From NCBI RefSeq assembly GCF_039525805.1, contig NZ_BAAAHZ010000014.1: a DNA stretch of 64,000 bases; one strand, given 5' to 3'. The stretch is from Dietzia natronolimnaea. GTDB taxonomy: Bacteria; Actinomycetota; Actinomycetes; Mycobacteriales; Mycobacteriaceae. Below are positions 50,992-59,387 of this stretch, piece by piece. Each line of letters opens with the position of its first letter. The first letter of the stretch is position 1. The notes under the pieces are model-generated. The model had not been told where the DNA came from and searched no databases. It was given only the letters and a program-made list of their open reading frames with translations. The position numbers and the translations under genes are program-made.

Positions 50992-52237
50992 GCGGGCGGC
51001 GGTCGAACCGGCGGGCCACCGAGCCCGCTGCCCTCCAGCCGCGGGCGACGATGTCGCGATCCGACTCCGCCACCGTGTTGGACATGCACCGCACGGCCGC
51101 CGACATCAGAGTCTGCGACCGCATCCCCACCGGCCCGGCCAACGGCAGGAACCGGGGGTAGGTGAGCAACCGGGCGGCGTCCCGGGCGATCGCGAACGCC
51201 TCGCCGTAGTTCCTGCGCAGCACCTCGGGCCACGCCCGGGTCAGGTCACCGCCCGGGCCGCCGGCGACCACCAGGTCCGCGAGGAGCCGACCGCCCTCGA
51301 GGGCGTAGTCGATACCCTCCCCGTTGAGCGGGTTGACGCAGGCCGCCGCGTCACCCACCGCCGCCCAGTTCCGCCCGGCCAGTCCCGAGACCGCACCGCC
51401 CATCGGGAGCAGCGCCGACGTCACCGCACGCGGGTCACCCTCCAGCGCCCAGCTGCCGCGGACGCTACGGGCGTAGTGCCGCAGGAGGTCCTTGACCGCG
51501 ACGTTCGCCGGCCGCGACGCCGTGGCCAGGGCCCCCACCCCGAGGTTGACCTCGCCGTCGCCCAGCGGGAACACCCAGCCGTAGCCGGGTTGGATGGTCC
51601 CCGCCTCGTCGCGGAGCTCCAGATCGGACCCGATCCACGGATGATCGTGCCTGGACGAGCGCACGTACGACCTGGCCGCCACGGCGTACACCGAGTCGCG
51701 GTGCCAGGTCCGGCCGAGCAACCGACCCACCGGTGAGCGGACGCCGTCCGCGAGGACGAGCGTCCGGCACGCGATGCGATCGGCCCCGGCCCGGACCGCG
51801 ACCACCTCGCCGTCGTCGCCCTTCTCCACGTCCGTCACGCGCACCCCGTCGAGCACCGTCGCCCCGGCCTCGACGGCGGCCTCACGCAGGCGGTCGTCGA
51901 ACACCGTGCGGCGCACCGCCGAGGCGACCCCGCCGTGATCCCCGGCCGGCCACGGCACGCGCCGCTCGTGGCCGAAGCCCCGCAGTTCCAGCCCCTGGAT
52001 GGTGATCCGGTCACGGGCCCAGTCGCCCAGACCCAACCGGTCCACCTCGCCCATCGCCCGCGGGGTCAGGCCGTCGCCGCAGGTCTTGTCCCGCGGGAAC
52101 TCCGATGCGTCCAGCACCGTGACCTCGCGGCCGGCACGCGCCAGCCACGTGGCGGTCGCCGAACCGGCGGGCCCGCACCCCACCACGAGGACATCGGTCG
52201 AAGCGGGAGGTCGCGGCCGTGGGTCCATGCGCTCCAT
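50978..52237 (-). CDS. menJ: Menaquinone isoprenyl reductase (geranylgeranyl reductase family)
   Basis: 419-aa FAD-dependent reductase: VLVVGCGPAGSATATWLARAG at the N-terminus, GDGLTPRAM, LVLADGVRSPVGRLLG and AAVGDAAACVNPLNGEGIDYALEGG. It matches Rv0561c (MenJ), which saturates one isoprene unit of menaquinone, and sits opposite the prenyl synthase as there. ATG at 52237 and ATG at 52228 are both possible; neither has a strong ribosome site. Confidence 0.9.
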   Translation of the reverse strand: MERMDPRPRPPASTDVLVVGCGPAGSATATWLARAGREVTVLDASEFPRDKTCGDGLTPRAMGEVDRLGLGDWARDRITIQGLELRGFGHERRVPWPAGDHGGVASAVRRTVFDDRLREAAVEAGATVLDGVRVTDVEKGDDGEVVAVRAGADRIACRTLVLADGVRSPVGRLLGRTWHRDSVYAVAARSYVRSSRHDHPWIGSDLELRDEAGTIQPGYGWVFPLGDGEVNLGVGALATASRPANVAVKDLLRHYARSVRGSWALEGDPRAVTSALLPMGGAVSGLAGRNWAAVGDAAACVNPLNGEGIDYALEGGRLLADLVVAGGPGGDLTRAWPEVLRRNYGEAFAIARDAARLLTYPRFLPLAGPVGMRSQTLMSAAVRCMSNTVAESDRDIVARGWRAAGSVARRFDRRPLFAD

Positions 52238-52366
52238 GGTGGCAGGTCCGCGCCGGACCGGTCGGCGCCGACCTCGGCCGGGGTGGGGTGCCGCAGCCCC
52301 CGGGTGGGGACCGTAGTCTGTCGTCAGGGTCGGTCGATGCCGGTCCGCACCAGGCGACGAGGACGA

Positions 52367-53422
52367 ATGAGGATGTCGAGCGATTCTGTGACGACCGGCA
52401 CCGCTGAGACGGCGCCCGACCATGTGGTGGCGGGCGTGGACGTCGGCGACGCGGATCTCGCGGCGCTGCTGAGGGCGCGACTGGTGGAGGTCGAGGAGCT
52501 CCTGGTGAGCCGACTCGAGACCGGGGAGGACTTCCTCACCGAGGTCGCCCTGCACCTGGTCACCGCCGGCGGGAAGCGCTTCCGGCCCGTCGTCACCCTG
52601 CTCACCGGAGAGCTCGGTCCGGAACCCGACCGCGAGCGCCTGGTCAAGGCCGCCGTGGTGTGCGAGATGATCCACCTGGCCACGCTCTATCACGACGACG
52701 TGATGGACGAGGCGGCCGTGCGCCGCGGCGTGGAGTCCGCCAACAGCCGCTGGGACAACTCCACCGCGATCCTCGCCGGCGACTTCCTCTTCGCCCACTC
52801 CTCCATGCTCCTGGCGGACCTCGGCCCGGCCGCGGTCCAGCTCATCGCCCAGACCTTCGCGGAACTGGTCACCGGGCAGATGCGGGAGACCGTCGGTCCG
52901 GGCGACGGCGGGGACGCCGCCGACGCCGCCGGTCACTATCTCCGCGTGATCTGGGAGAAGACCGGGTCGCTGATCGCGGCCGCCGCCCAGTTCGGCGGCG
53001 AGTACTCCGGCGCCTCCGACGAGCAGATCCAGAGTCTGCGACGGCTGGGAGACGCCGTGGGGATCGCGTTCCAGATCGCCGACGACATCATCGACATCGC
53101 CTCCCCGTCGTCCGACTCGGGCAAGACCCCCGGGACCGACCTGCGCGAGGGTGTGCACACGCTGCCCATGATCTACGCGCTCGAGGCCGGTTCCACCGAC
53201 GGCGACCGCCTCCGTGAACTGTTGGCGCAGCCGCTGACCGACGACTCCGAGGTCCACGAGGCCCTGGATCTCCTCCGCGCCTCCGAGGGGATGCGGCGCG
53301 CGCGGGCGACGCTCGAGCAGTACGTGGCGGACGCCATGGCCGAGCTGGACGCGCTGCCCGCCGGTCCCGCGAACGAGGCGCTGCGGCGGCTGGTCCGGTT
53401 CACCGTTGACCGCGTGAGCTGA
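52367..53422 (+). CDS. Long-chain polyprenyl diphosphate synthase
   Basis: 351-aa trans-prenyltransferase: GGKRFRPVVTLLTGE, first Asp-rich motif YHDDVMDEA, GDFLFAHSS, and second QIADDIIDIA. The small residue pattern before the first motif suits a long chain, and the position matches grcC1 (Rv0562) downstream of menJ, so it probably makes the menaquinone side chain. ATG at 52367 or 52373; AGGA lies upstream of both. Confidence 0.92.
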   Translation: MRMSSDSVTTGTAETAPDHVVAGVDVGDADLAALLRARLVEVEELLVSRLETGEDFLTEVALHLVTAGGKRFRPVVTLLTGELGPEPDRERLVKAAVVCEMIHLATLYHDDVMDEAAVRRGVESANSRWDNSTAILAGDFLFAHSSMLLADLGPAAVQLIAQTFAELVTGQMRETVGPGDGGDAADAAGHYLRVIWEKTGSLIAAAAQFGGEYSGASDEQIQSLRRLGDAVGIAFQIADDIIDIASPSSDSGKTPGTDLREGVHTLPMIYALEAGSTDGDRLRELLAQPLTDDSEVHEALDLLRASEGMRRARATLEQYVADAMAELDALPAGPANEALRRLVRFTVDRVS

Positions 53423-53436
53423 CCGCCGCGCCGGGC

Positions 53437-53593
53437 ATCCGCTCCCGCGCCTGCCCACTCGTCCAGCGCTCAGCTGGCTTCCGCTCCCGCGCCTGCACAC
53501 CCGTCCAGCGCTCAGCTGGCTTCCGCTCTCGCGCCTGCCCACCCGTGCGGCGCTCAGCTGGCTTCCGCTCTCGCGCCTGCACACCCGTGCGGC
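53437..53593. repeat. 42-bp tandem repeat, about 3.7 units
   Basis: Units of the form TTCCGCTCYCGCGCCTGCMC followed by a 22-bp conserved half (ends CGCTCAGCTGGC) start at 53437, 53479, 53521 and 53563. Copies are 80-95% alike with no variable spacers, so it is not a CRISPR. It lies between two convergent genes. Confidence 0.88.
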
Positions 53594-53595
53594 AT

Positions 53596-53659
53596 CCGCT
53601 CCTGACGGTGAACTCGCGCGTGAGCAGCGGTACACGCCGGAGTCCATCGCTGGGAGCGG
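53596..53659. repeat. Palindromic repeat A2
   Basis: Stem-loop starting CCGCTCC and ending GGAGCGG, loop TGAGCAGCGGTACA. It shares 24 of 28 bases across loop and right flank with 18404-18431 (repeat A1), while the outer stem differs. It directly follows the 42-bp repeat. Confidence 0.65.
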
Positions 53660-53684
53660 CTGTGGGGCGAGTCCGGGTCCGACG

Positions 53685-54959
53685 TCAGGCGCGCGGGTAG
53701 AGAGCGACCTGCGCGGCTTTGACCACCAGCGTCACGTCCACTCCCGGCGCGAGTGCGAGCTGCGCGGCCGATCGGCTGGTCACCTCGGCGTCGACACGCT
53801 GGCCGTCGCGGAGCTCGGTGGTCACCCGGGTGAGCGCCCCCGCCGGCGCGAGCCCCACCACGCGTGCCGGCCAGGCGTTTCGTGCGCTGGACAGACTCCG
53901 GGGGGCGACTCCGTCCGCGGCCGACCCGGCGTCCGCGCCTGACCCGGCGTTCGCGGCCGGCCCGGCGCCCGCGGCTGACCCGGCGGCGTCGCCTGCCTGC
54001 TGCGCGGGCCCCTGCGCCGCATGGACGGCCACCGCCCGCGGATCGACGGTCGCGATCGCGCGCGCACCCGTCACCCAGCCCGACACCTCCGCGGTCTCCG
54101 CGTCCGGGCGGTAGCCGGTGACGGCGTCGCCGCCGGGGGTGCGCAGCTCGTCGTCGTCGACCACCGTGCCCTCGAGCAGTGACACGCCCGCCAGGCGCGC
54201 GGCGAAGTCCGACCCCGGGCGGGACAGCACGCCCTCGACGGTGCCGGACTGGACGGCGCGACCCCCCGAGATCACGACGACGTCGTCCGCCATCGCCCAG
54301 AGATCCAGCGGATCGTGGGTCACCATGACCACCGTGCGACCGGTGAGCCGGTCCGCGATGAGTCGCCGGATCCCGGGCGCGATCTCCACGTCCAGTGCGG
54401 CCAGAGGCTCGTCCAGCAGGACCAGCTCGGGATCCACGGCCAGGGCCCGGGCGAGCGCGACACGCTGGGCCTGGCCACCGGACAGCTCGTGGGGCCTGCG
54501 GTCGGCGAGGTCGGCGCAGCCCACGGCCTCGAGCTCGGCGCGGGCGCGGTCCAGGGCCGGGCGTCTGCGCACGCCGCGGGCGCGCGGTCCGTAGGCCACG
54601 TTGTCCAGCGCGGACAGGTGGGGGAAGAGCCCGGGCCGCTGCTCGAGGGAGACCACGCGGCGGCGGTGCGCGGGTACGTGGAGGCCCGGCGAGCTGACCG
54701 GCCGCCCGTGGAGGTGGACCTCCCCCGAGTCCGGGCGCAGGTGTCCGGCCAGCAGGGCCAGGGCGGTGGACTTGCCCGCCCCGTTGGGGCCGACGATCGC
54801 GACCCGGCGGCCGGCCGGCACCGTGAGGCTGAGCTCGACGTCGCGATCCGCGACCCGGCAGTCGAGCGCGGCCGCAGCAGCGGCGGCCGCAGCAGCGGCG
54901 GCGGCAGCACTGGCGGCGCCGGCGTCTGCCGGGCGCCCGGCGAGTGGGCGCTCAGCCAC
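53685..54959 (-). CDS. modC: Molybdate ABC transporter ATP-binding protein
   Basis: 424-aa ATPase: Walker A GPNGAGKST, signature LSGGQAQRVALARAL, Walker B LVLLDEPLAALD, VMVTHDP, and a C-terminal TOBE-like domain (NAWPARVVGLAPAGALTRV) binding the oxyanion. Unusual: a run of 13 alanines near residues 19-31 and an Ala/Gly-rich insert (about 310-350) before the TOBE domain. GTG at 54959 overlaps modB by 8 nt. Confidence 0.93.
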   Translation of the reverse strand: MAERPLAGRPADAGAASAAAAAAAAAAAAAALDCRVADRDVELSLTVPAGRRVAIVGPNGAGKSTALALLAGHLRPDSGEVHLHGRPVSSPGLHVPAHRRRVVSLEQRPGLFPHLSALDNVAYGPRARGVRRRPALDRARAELEAVGCADLADRRPHELSGGQAQRVALARALAVDPELVLLDEPLAALDVEIAPGIRRLIADRLTGRTVVMVTHDPLDLWAMADDVVVISGGRAVQSGTVEGVLSRPGSDFAARLAGVSLLEGTVVDDDELRTPGGDAVTGYRPDAETAEVSGWVTGARAIATVDPRAVAVHAAQGPAQQAGDAAGSAAGAGPAANAGSGADAGSAADGVAPRSLSSARNAWPARVVGLAPAGALTRVTTELRDGQRVDAEVTSRSAAQLALAPGVDVTLVVKAAQVALYPRA

Positions 54960-55746
54960 GGGACACCGCCACCCGTCGCGCGACGAACGCCGAGGTCGCC
55001 AGGAGCACCGCGGCCACCACGATCAGCAGCAGGGCCAGCGCGAGGGCGGACTCGGAGTCCGCCTCCCGGCTCAGGTAGATCTCCAGCGGCAGCGTCCGCG
55101 TGGTCCCCTGCAGCGATCCGGCGAAGGTCAGGGTGGCGCCGAACTCGCCCAGCGCGCGGGCGAAGGACATGGAGGCCCCGGCGAGCAGGGCGGGCAGGAC
55201 CATCGGCAGTGTCACCGTGGCGAGCACCCGGGTGGGGGAGGCGCCCAGGGAGGCGGCGGTGCGCTCGAGCCGGGCGTCCACCGACCGCAGGGCCCCCTCG
55301 AGGGAGATGACGAGGAACGGCATGGCCACGAAGGTCTGCGCGATCACCACGGCGGCGGTGGTGAAGCCGATCTCGACTCCCAGCACGGACAGGTGCCGGC
55401 CCACCACGCCGGTGCGCCCGAGGGTGGTGAGCAGGGCCAGCCCCGCCACCACCGGCGGCAGCACCATCGGCAGCGCCGTGACCGTGCGGGCCACACCGGC
55501 CAGGGGCCCGTGGCTGCGGGACAGCAGCACCGCGAGGGGAGTGCCCAGCAGCACGCAGAGCAGGGTGGAGACCGCGCATGTGCGCAGGCTGAGCAGCGCG
55601 GCCTGCCGTGCGGCCTCCGAGGTGAGCAGTTCGGGGACCTCGGCCCACGGGATACGCGCCGCCATGCCCAGCAGCGGCACGGCGGCCAGCGTCACCGCGA
55701 GGGTCGCGGCGACGAGCAGCCACCGGGGCAGCGGGGGTCGGGTCAC
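54952..55746 (-). CDS. modB: Molybdate ABC transporter permease
   Basis: 264-aa permease with six helices; the EAA loop (ERTAASLGASPTRVLATVTLP) contacts ModC. MVLPPVVAGLALL and ARALGEFGATLTFAGS are ModB hallmarks. GTG at 55746 overlaps the modA stop by GTGA. Confidence 0.95.
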   Translation of the reverse strand: MTRPPLPRWLLVAATLAVTLAAVPLLGMAARIPWAEVPELLTSEAARQAALLSLRTCAVSTLLCVLLGTPLAVLLSRSHGPLAGVARTVTALPMVLPPVVAGLALLTTLGRTGVVGRHLSVLGVEIGFTTAAVVIAQTFVAMPFLVISLEGALRSVDARLERTAASLGASPTRVLATVTLPMVLPALLAGASMSFARALGEFGATLTFAGSLQGTTRTLPLEIYLSREADSESALALALLLIVVAAVLLATSAFVARRVAVSRG

Positions 55747-56567
55747 GGGAGGCCGAACCCGTGGGCGGCGAGCACGGCCCGACCCGACGGTCCGGTGACG
55801 GCGTCGACGAAGCGCCTGGCCGCCTCCGCCCGGGCCGCATCTGTCGGTGCCGCATCCGCCCGGCCCGTCACCGCGATCAGATAGCGGTTGGGATCGGTCC
55901 GCGCCGCGGGGATCGCGATCTGCTCGACCCGGTCCCCGGCCGCGCGGGCGTCGGTGACGTAGACGATGCCGGCGTCGGCCTCCCCGGAGGTGACCTTGCC
56001 ACGCACGTCGGTGACCTTGGATTCCTCGCTCACCGGTCGCAGCTCGACGCCGGCCGCCGCGGCCAGCGCGCGCGCCGCGTCGCCGCAGGGGACACCGTCA
56101 GCGCACACGACCAACCGGGTGCCGTCGAGTGAGCGGTCCAGACCGGTGACGCCGGCGGGGTTACCGGGCGGGGTGATCAGGGTGAGGACGTTGGTCGCGA
56201 ACTCCACCGGCTCACCGGGGACCAGTCCCTCGGCGAGCGCCCGGTCCATGCTCGCTGCATCCGCCGAGGCGAACACGTCGGCGGGCGCGCCCCCGGCGAT
56301 CTGGTCGACCAGCCCGGCCGATCCGTCGAAGGACAGCCGTACCTCGACCTCGGGGTTCTGACGCTCGTAGTCCTCGGCTATCCGGGTGAACGCGCTGGTG
56401 AGCGAGGCGGCGGCGAAGACCGTGAGCAGAGGCGAGCCCTCGTCGTCGTCGATCCCGACAGAACATCCCGCCAGCAGGGACATCCCCACGGCCGCGGCGA
56501 GCACCCGCACGCCGCCCGCGCCGGCGGCACGCCGCCGGCTCCTCCTGCGTCCCCCTGGGAAGGGCAC
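55743..56567 (-). CDS. modA: Molybdate ABC transporter substrate-binding lipoprotein
   Basis: 274-aa binding protein: basic N-terminus, signal with lipobox SLLAGC (Cys at about 35), then TVFAAASLTSAFTRIAEDYE, FDGSAGLVDQIAGGAPADVFASAD and GIVYVTDARAAGD, typical of ModA. GTG at 56567. First of modA-B-C, 10 nt after yajQ on the same strand, so read-through from yajQ is likely. Confidence 0.94.
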   Translation of the reverse strand: MPFPGGRRRSRRRAAGAGGVRVLAAAVGMSLLAGCSVGIDDDEGSPLLTVFAAASLTSAFTRIAEDYERQNPEVEVRLSFDGSAGLVDQIAGGAPADVFASADAASMDRALAEGLVPGEPVEFATNVLTLITPPGNPAGVTGLDRSLDGTRLVVCADGVPCGDAARALAAAAGVELRPVSEESKVTDVRGKVTSGEADAGIVYVTDARAAGDRVEQIAIPAARTDPNRYLIAVTGRADAAPTDAARAEAARRFVDAVTGPSGRAVLAAHGFGLP

Positions 56568-56577
56568 GGTCGTCGGA

Positions 56578-57072
56578 CTACCGGTAGTTGGTGAACTGCA
56601 GCGCGACCTCGAGATCGGCCTTCTTGAGCAGCTGCATGCACTCCTGCAGGTCGTCGCGCTTCTTGGACGACACCCGGATCTCCTCGCCCTGGATCTGCGC
56701 CTTGACGCCCTTGGGGCCCTCGTCGCGCAGCAGCTTGGTGATCTTCTTGGCGTTCTCCTTGTCGATGCCCTGCTTGAGGGAGCCGACCAGGCGGAAGCCC
56801 TTACCGGACGGCATCGGGTCGCCCACCTCCAGCGCCTTCATGCTCAGGCCCCGGCGGACCAGCTTCTCGATGAACACGTCCTTGGCCGCCAGCACACGGT
56901 CCTCGGAGGCCGCGACGATCTCCACCGCGTCATCACCCTTCCACTCGATACCGGCGTCGGTACCGCGGAAGTCGTAGCGGGTGCCCAGCTCCTTGGCGGC
57001 CTGGTTGAGGGCGTTGTCCACCTCCTGGCGGTCGAACTCCGAGACGATGTCGAACGAGGACTCCGAGGCCAT
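56578..57072 (-). CDS. YajQ-family nucleotide-binding protein
   Basis: 164-aa YajQ/DUF520 protein: SFDIVSEFDRQEVDNALNQA at the N-terminus, RYDFRGTDAGIEW, and KQGIDKENAKKITKLLRDEG. The family binds nucleotides, in some species cyclic di-GMP, and RNA. ATG at 57072 is the usual N-terminus, with GGAG further upstream. Confidence 0.93.
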   Translation of the reverse strand: MASESSFDIVSEFDRQEVDNALNQAAKELGTRYDFRGTDAGIEWKGDDAVEIVAASEDRVLAAKDVFIEKLVRRGLSMKALEVGDPMPSGKGFRLVGSLKQGIDKENAKKITKLLRDEGPKGVKAQIQGEEIRVSSKKRDDLQECMQLLKKADLEVALQFTNYR

Positions 57073-57161
57073 GGACGCGCTCCTTCTCCTGGGTTGGGGG
57101 ACGATCCCGGCCAGGCTACCCGGCCGTGACATCCGCCCGGGCCACCCCGCCGGCCCCCGAT

Positions 57162-57192
57162 TTGGCACCGGGGGTCACACGCGTTGTATCGT
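57162..57192 (+). promoter_or_regulatory. Probable promoter of tRNA-Tyr
   Basis: TTGGCA (57162-57167) and TTGTAT (57185-57190) with 17 bp between; alternative -10 TATCGT at 57187-57192. About 25 bp before the tRNA 5' end. Confidence 0.45.
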
Positions 57193-57216
57193 GTCCTAGC
57201 GCCTTCAAGGGTGCAC

Positions 57217-57299
57217 GCCAGATTGCCCGAGCGGCCAAAGGGAGCGGATTGTAAATCCGTCGGCTTATGCCTACGTTGGTTCGAATCCATCATCTGGCA
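57217..57299 (+). tRNA. tRNA-Tyr (GTA)
   Basis: 83 nt with a long variable arm. Acceptor arms GCCAGAT / ATCTGGC, anticodon arm GCGGA-TTGTAAA-TCCGT giving anticodon GTA, T arm TTGGTTCGAATCCA. CCA is not encoded. A strong terminator follows. Confidence 0.97.
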
Positions 57300-57303
57300 C
57301 GCG

Positions 57304-57332
57304 AGACCCCCGCCACAAGCGGGGGTCTTCGT
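57304..57332 (+). terminator. Terminator after tRNA-Tyr
   Basis: AGACCCCCGC and GCGGGGGTCT, perfect 10-bp stem, loop CACAA, followed by TCGTGC. It separates tRNA-Tyr from the carotenoid operon. Confidence 0.85.
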
Positions 57333-57349
57333 GCATTTCCGGGCCGCGA

Positions 57350-57355
57350 TAGTGT
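57350..57355 (+). promoter_or_regulatory. -10 hexamer of the crtE upstream ORF
   Basis: TAGTGT, 6 nt before the GTG at 57362, the leaderless spacing used elsewhere in this window. Confidence 0.4.
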
Positions 57356-57361
57356 GGCCGT

Positions 57362-57436
57362 GTGACACCGTGGACATCAGCGGCGCCGGGTGCGGGACGC
57401 CGGTGTGCCGCATCTCATCGAAAAGATTCGAGGTGA
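57362..57436 (+). CDS. Candidate leaderless upstream ORF of crtE (24 codons)
   Basis: GTG start 6 nt after TAGTGT; reads VTPWTSAAPGAGRRCAASHR then KDSR and stops with TGA at 57434-57436. The stop overlaps an in-frame crtE GTG (57433) as GTGA, the coupling used throughout the operon. It may be a regulatory leader peptide or a decoy; codon evidence is too short to prove translation. Confidence 0.4.
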   Translation: MTPWTSAAPGAGRRCAASHRKDSR

Positions 57437-57437
57437 G
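57414..57437. promoter_or_regulatory. Imperfect inverted repeat upstream of crtE
   Basis: CTCATCGAA and TTCGAGGTGAG pair with a 2-nt bulge. Corynebacterial crt operons are controlled by the MarR-type CrtR upstream of crtE, so an operator here is conceivable; no such regulator gene is in the window. Confidence 0.3.
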
Positions 57438-57474
57438 GGGTATCCACGACAGGGTCGGCTCCGAACAACAGGAC

Positions 57475-58509
57475 ATGACACTGGATTCGGTAAGCGCCGC
57501 CCAGCGGATGACCTCTCGCGACCTGCCCGACGGCCTGGGTCCCGCCGTCGACGACTGGGCGGCCGATCTCGACCGCACCACCCGATCCGGCAAGGGCATG
57601 CGCTCGGCACTGTTCGACGCGGTCTACACGCACGCCGGCGGTCGCGACGAGGCGGTTCGCGCCGCCGCCTGTCAGGCGCTCGAACTCCTCCACGAGGCCT
57701 TCCTGGTCCATGACGACGTGGCCGACGGCGACGACCACCGCCGGGGCCGGCCCAACCTGCAGGGTCGGACCACGACGCGGGGTGCCGAGCAGGGGTTGTC
57801 CCGGGAGACCGCCGCGCACGTCGGCATGGTGGGGGGACTGCTCGGCGGGGATCTCCTCCTGGTGGCCGCGATGGGCGAGTTCGCCCGGTTGCCCGTGCCG
57901 GCGCCCGTGCTGCACCGCGCCATGGCGGAGGTCGAAGGCGCGGTGGTGGCCTCCATCGCCGGGGAGTACGCCGACGTGCACGGTGCGGCCCACGGTGAGC
58001 CGACCACGCAGGAACACGCGCTGGCGATCGGTGCCGCCAAGACCGCGGCCTATTCCGTGACCCTGCCCATGGTGCTGGGCGTGGTCCTGGCCGGGGGGCC
58101 GGAGGAGATGATCCCCCCGCTCCGTGAGACCGGTCGCCACCTGGGCACGGCGTACCAGGTGGTCGACGACGTCCTGGGCGTGTTCGGCGACCCGGCGGTG
58201 ACCGGCAAGTCCAACGAGGGTGACCTGATGCGCCGGGCCCCCACGGTGTTGCTCGCCTTCGCCTCCACCACGGATCTCTGGCCGCGCGTCGACGCCGCGC
58301 TCGGTGGCACCGACGCCGGCCGGCCCGGCCCTGACCCGGCCGCCGCGCGGGCGCTGCTGGCCGAGTGCGGCGCCCGCGATCACGCCCTGGGCATCGCCGA
58401 AGACCTGGTGACCGCCGCCCGCGCCGCCCTGGACTCCCCGGCCGTCCCCCATGAACTCCGTTCCGCGCTCGACCCCCACCTGGCCACCGCCCTCGAGAGG
58501 ACCCGATGA
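57475..58509 (+). CDS. crtE: Geranylgeranyl diphosphate synthase of the carotenoid operon
   Basis: 344-aa prenyl synthase (ATG 57475; GTG 57433 would give 358 aa and couple to the upstream ORF). SGKGMRSALFDAVYTHAG, first Asp motif VHDDVADGDDHRRGRP, GGDLLLVAAMGEF, and second TAYQVVDDVLGVFGD with the degenerate DDxxG usual for this type. First gene of crtE-B-I-lbtA-lbtBC; its stop overlaps crtB by ATGA. Confidence 0.92.
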   Translation: MTLDSVSAAQRMTSRDLPDGLGPAVDDWAADLDRTTRSGKGMRSALFDAVYTHAGGRDEAVRAAACQALELLHEAFLVHDDVADGDDHRRGRPNLQGRTTTRGAEQGLSRETAAHVGMVGGLLGGDLLLVAAMGEFARLPVPAPVLHRAMAEVEGAVVASIAGEYADVHGAAHGEPTTQEHALAIGAAKTAAYSVTLPMVLGVVLAGGPEEMIPPLRETGRHLGTAYQVVDDVLGVFGDPAVTGKSNEGDLMRRAPTVLLAFASTTDLWPRVDAALGGTDAGRPGPDPAAARALLAECGARDHALGIAEDLVTAARAALDSPAVPHELRSALDPHLATALERTR

Positions 58510-59387
58510 CCCCGCAGAGCCCGCACGCCGAGTTCACGGAGGCCGCCCGCGCGTGCAGTGACGTGATCCTGCGCCGGTACTCCACCTCGTTCTCCCTGGC
58601 CTGCAGGCTGCTGGCGCCGGCCACCCGGCCGCACGTGGCCGCGATCTACGCGTGGGCCCGGGTCGGGGACGAGATCGTCGACGGGGCGATGGACGACCCC
58701 GACGCCGCCCGCGAGCTCATCGCCGACGCCCGCCGTCGCACCCACCGCGCGGTCGAGCGGGGTCTCGATCCGGACCCGGTCACGCACGCCTTCGCGGACA
58801 CCGCCCGCCGGTTCGGGATCGGCGCCCGGTTGATCGACCCGTTCTACGACTCCATGGAGGCCGACCTGGAGCTCACCGAGCACACGCCGGAGTCCCTGCG
58901 CCGGTACATCCACGGTTCCGCGGAGGTGATCGGGGAGATGTGTCTGCGCACGTTCGCCGGTGGGGGACTGGGTGACAGTGACGAGATGGCCGCCGGAGCA
59001 CGCGCGCTCGGTTCGGCCTTCCAGAAGGTCAACTTCCTCCGCGACATCCGCGAGGACTCGCTCGACCTCGGCCGCAACTACCTGCCGGGCCGTGACCCGC
59101 GCGCGTTGACCGACCGGGACGTCGCCGAGCTCGCCGACGACGTGGACGCCGACCTGCGCATCGCCCGCGCCTCGATCGACCGGATCCCCGGGCGCGACCG
59201 GGTCGCCGTGCTGGCCGCGCACGACCTGTTCGCCGAGCTCAACGACCGGTTGCGTGCGGCCGGTGCGGCCGGGGTGAGCGCGGGCCGGGTCCGGGTGCCG
59301 GGCCCGGTCAAGCTCGCCGTGATCGGACGGGCCGCCTCCGGGCGGGGACGATCCGGCGCGGCCCGTGGACGGGCGGTCGTGCGATGA
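58506..59387 (+). CDS. crtB: Phytoene synthase
   Basis: 293-aa squalene/phytoene synthase condensing two GGPP. YSTSFSLACRLL, AIYAWARVGDEIVDG (first Asp motif), and AFQKVNFLRDIREDSLDLGRNYLP order with the second Asp motif. ATG overlaps crtE (ATGA) and its stop overlaps crtI (ATGA). Confidence 0.96.
   Translation: MTPQSPHAEFTEAARACSDVILRRYSTSFSLACRLLAPATRPHVAAIYAWARVGDEIVDGAMDDPDAARELIADARRRTHRAVERGLDPDPVTHAFADTARRFGIGARLIDPFYDSMEADLELTEHTPESLRRYIHGSAEVIGEMCLRTFAGGGLGDSDEMAAGARALGSAFQKVNFLRDIREDSLDLGRNYLPGRDPRALTDRDVAELADDVDADLRIARASIDRIPGRDRVAVLAAHDLFAELNDRLRAAGAAGVSAGRVRVPGPVKLAVIGRAASGRGRSGAARGRAVVR

Noticed and set aside
53437..53593. Possible CRISPR array
   Set aside because: Units are contiguous 42-bp repeats without unique spacers, and no cas gene is near.
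50978..53647. One 889-codon minus-strand frame from the 42-bp repeat through the prenyl synthase to menJ
   Set aside because: Only the menJ part matches a protein. The rest is antisense to the prenyl synthase and to repeats.
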